A DNA stretch of 7,748 bases from Paenibacillus sp. Its GTDB lineage: Bacteria > Bacillota > Bacilli > Paenibacillales > Paenibacillaceae. The stretch spans positions 1-7,748 of the forward strand of contig JAQSXN010000163.1 in assembly GCA_029256665.1 (NCBI GenBank), written 5' to 3'. The notes beneath the pieces were generated by a model. The model worked only from the letters and a program-made list of their open reading frames with translations, was not told the origin of the DNA and did no database searches. Shown in pieces: positions 7,686 through 7,748 of the stretch (its first letter is position 1; each line of letters begins with the position of its first letter). Made by a program: the position numbers and the translations under genes.

Positions 7686-7748
7686 TCCGTTACACTCCTT
7701 CTACGGGTTAATGATACTGGAGATCCACGACGCGTAAGGACGCAAAAA
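7686..7748 (-). promoter_or_regulatory. glyQ leader, possible downstream end of a T-box or other attenuator
   Basis: The visible leader contains the AAGGAGTG ribosome site and no coding frame I can support. On the minus strand it starts with at least five T residues (7748-7744) at the window edge, followed by GCGTCCTTACGCG. Glycyl-tRNA synthetase operons of Bacillota are commonly controlled by a glycine T-box riboswitch, whose terminator ends in a T run shortly before the ribosome site. The T run fits that layout, but the stem, antiterminator and specifier loop would lie outside the window. No good -10/-35 pair is visible (TATCAT at about -38 from the ATG lacks a -35). Confidence 0.3.

Noticed and set aside
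1..7748. Search for CRISPR arrays, tRNA/rRNA genes, insertion sequences, defence or biosynthetic systems
   Set aside because: No spaced direct repeats, transposase motifs, tRNA-like folds or accessory genes were seen. Almost the whole window is explained by six intact housekeeping genes and one partial gene.

Overview
The window carries a stretch of core housekeeping genes, all read on the minus strand. From high to low coordinates the order is glyQ, glyS, yqfL (PPDK regulatory protein), yqxD (UPF0178), dnaG and rpoD/sigA, followed by the first 57 codons of an unrecognised gene cut by the window edge. This is the classic 'macromolecular synthesis' neighbourhood of Bacillota. The two-subunit glycyl-tRNA synthetase, the SigA sequence type (about 370 residues with a short region 1.1), strong GGAGG-type ribosome binding sites and a moderately high GC content point to a Paenibacillaceae-type organism such as Paenibacillus or Cohnella. 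The genus is inference from sequence character and gene order, not from a search.

Layout on the minus strand: 7748-7686 is the glyQ leader, starting in a T run. glyQ (7685-6798) overlaps glyS (6805-4724) by 8 bases. A 36-base gap, in which a small stem covers the ribosome binding site, leads to yqfL (4687-3869). The next gap (3868-3803) holds a perfect TATAAT box, so a new transcript probably starts there for yqxD (3802-3323), dnaG (3253-1424) and sigA (1386-256). A hairpin followed by six T residues sits 12 bases after the sigA stop and is a good candidate terminator for the operon. The gene at the low-coordinate edge begins beyond it. No gap between genes exceeds 100 bases.

The genes cover three basic processes: charging tRNA with glycine (GlyQ, GlyS), priming replication (DnaG) and promoter recognition by RNA polymerase (SigA). 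YqfL links the region to control of PEP/pyruvate metabolism, and YqxD is a conserved protein of uncertain role.

I found no mobile element, CRISPR array, tRNA or rRNA gene, prophage or defence gene, and no sign of a new biological system. The points worth a second look are regulatory: the terminator, the promoter ahead of yqxD, the tandem start codons of yqxD, the masked yqfL ribosome binding site, the possible T-box remnant ahead of glyQ, and the absence of ccpN from its usual place between glyS and yqfL.
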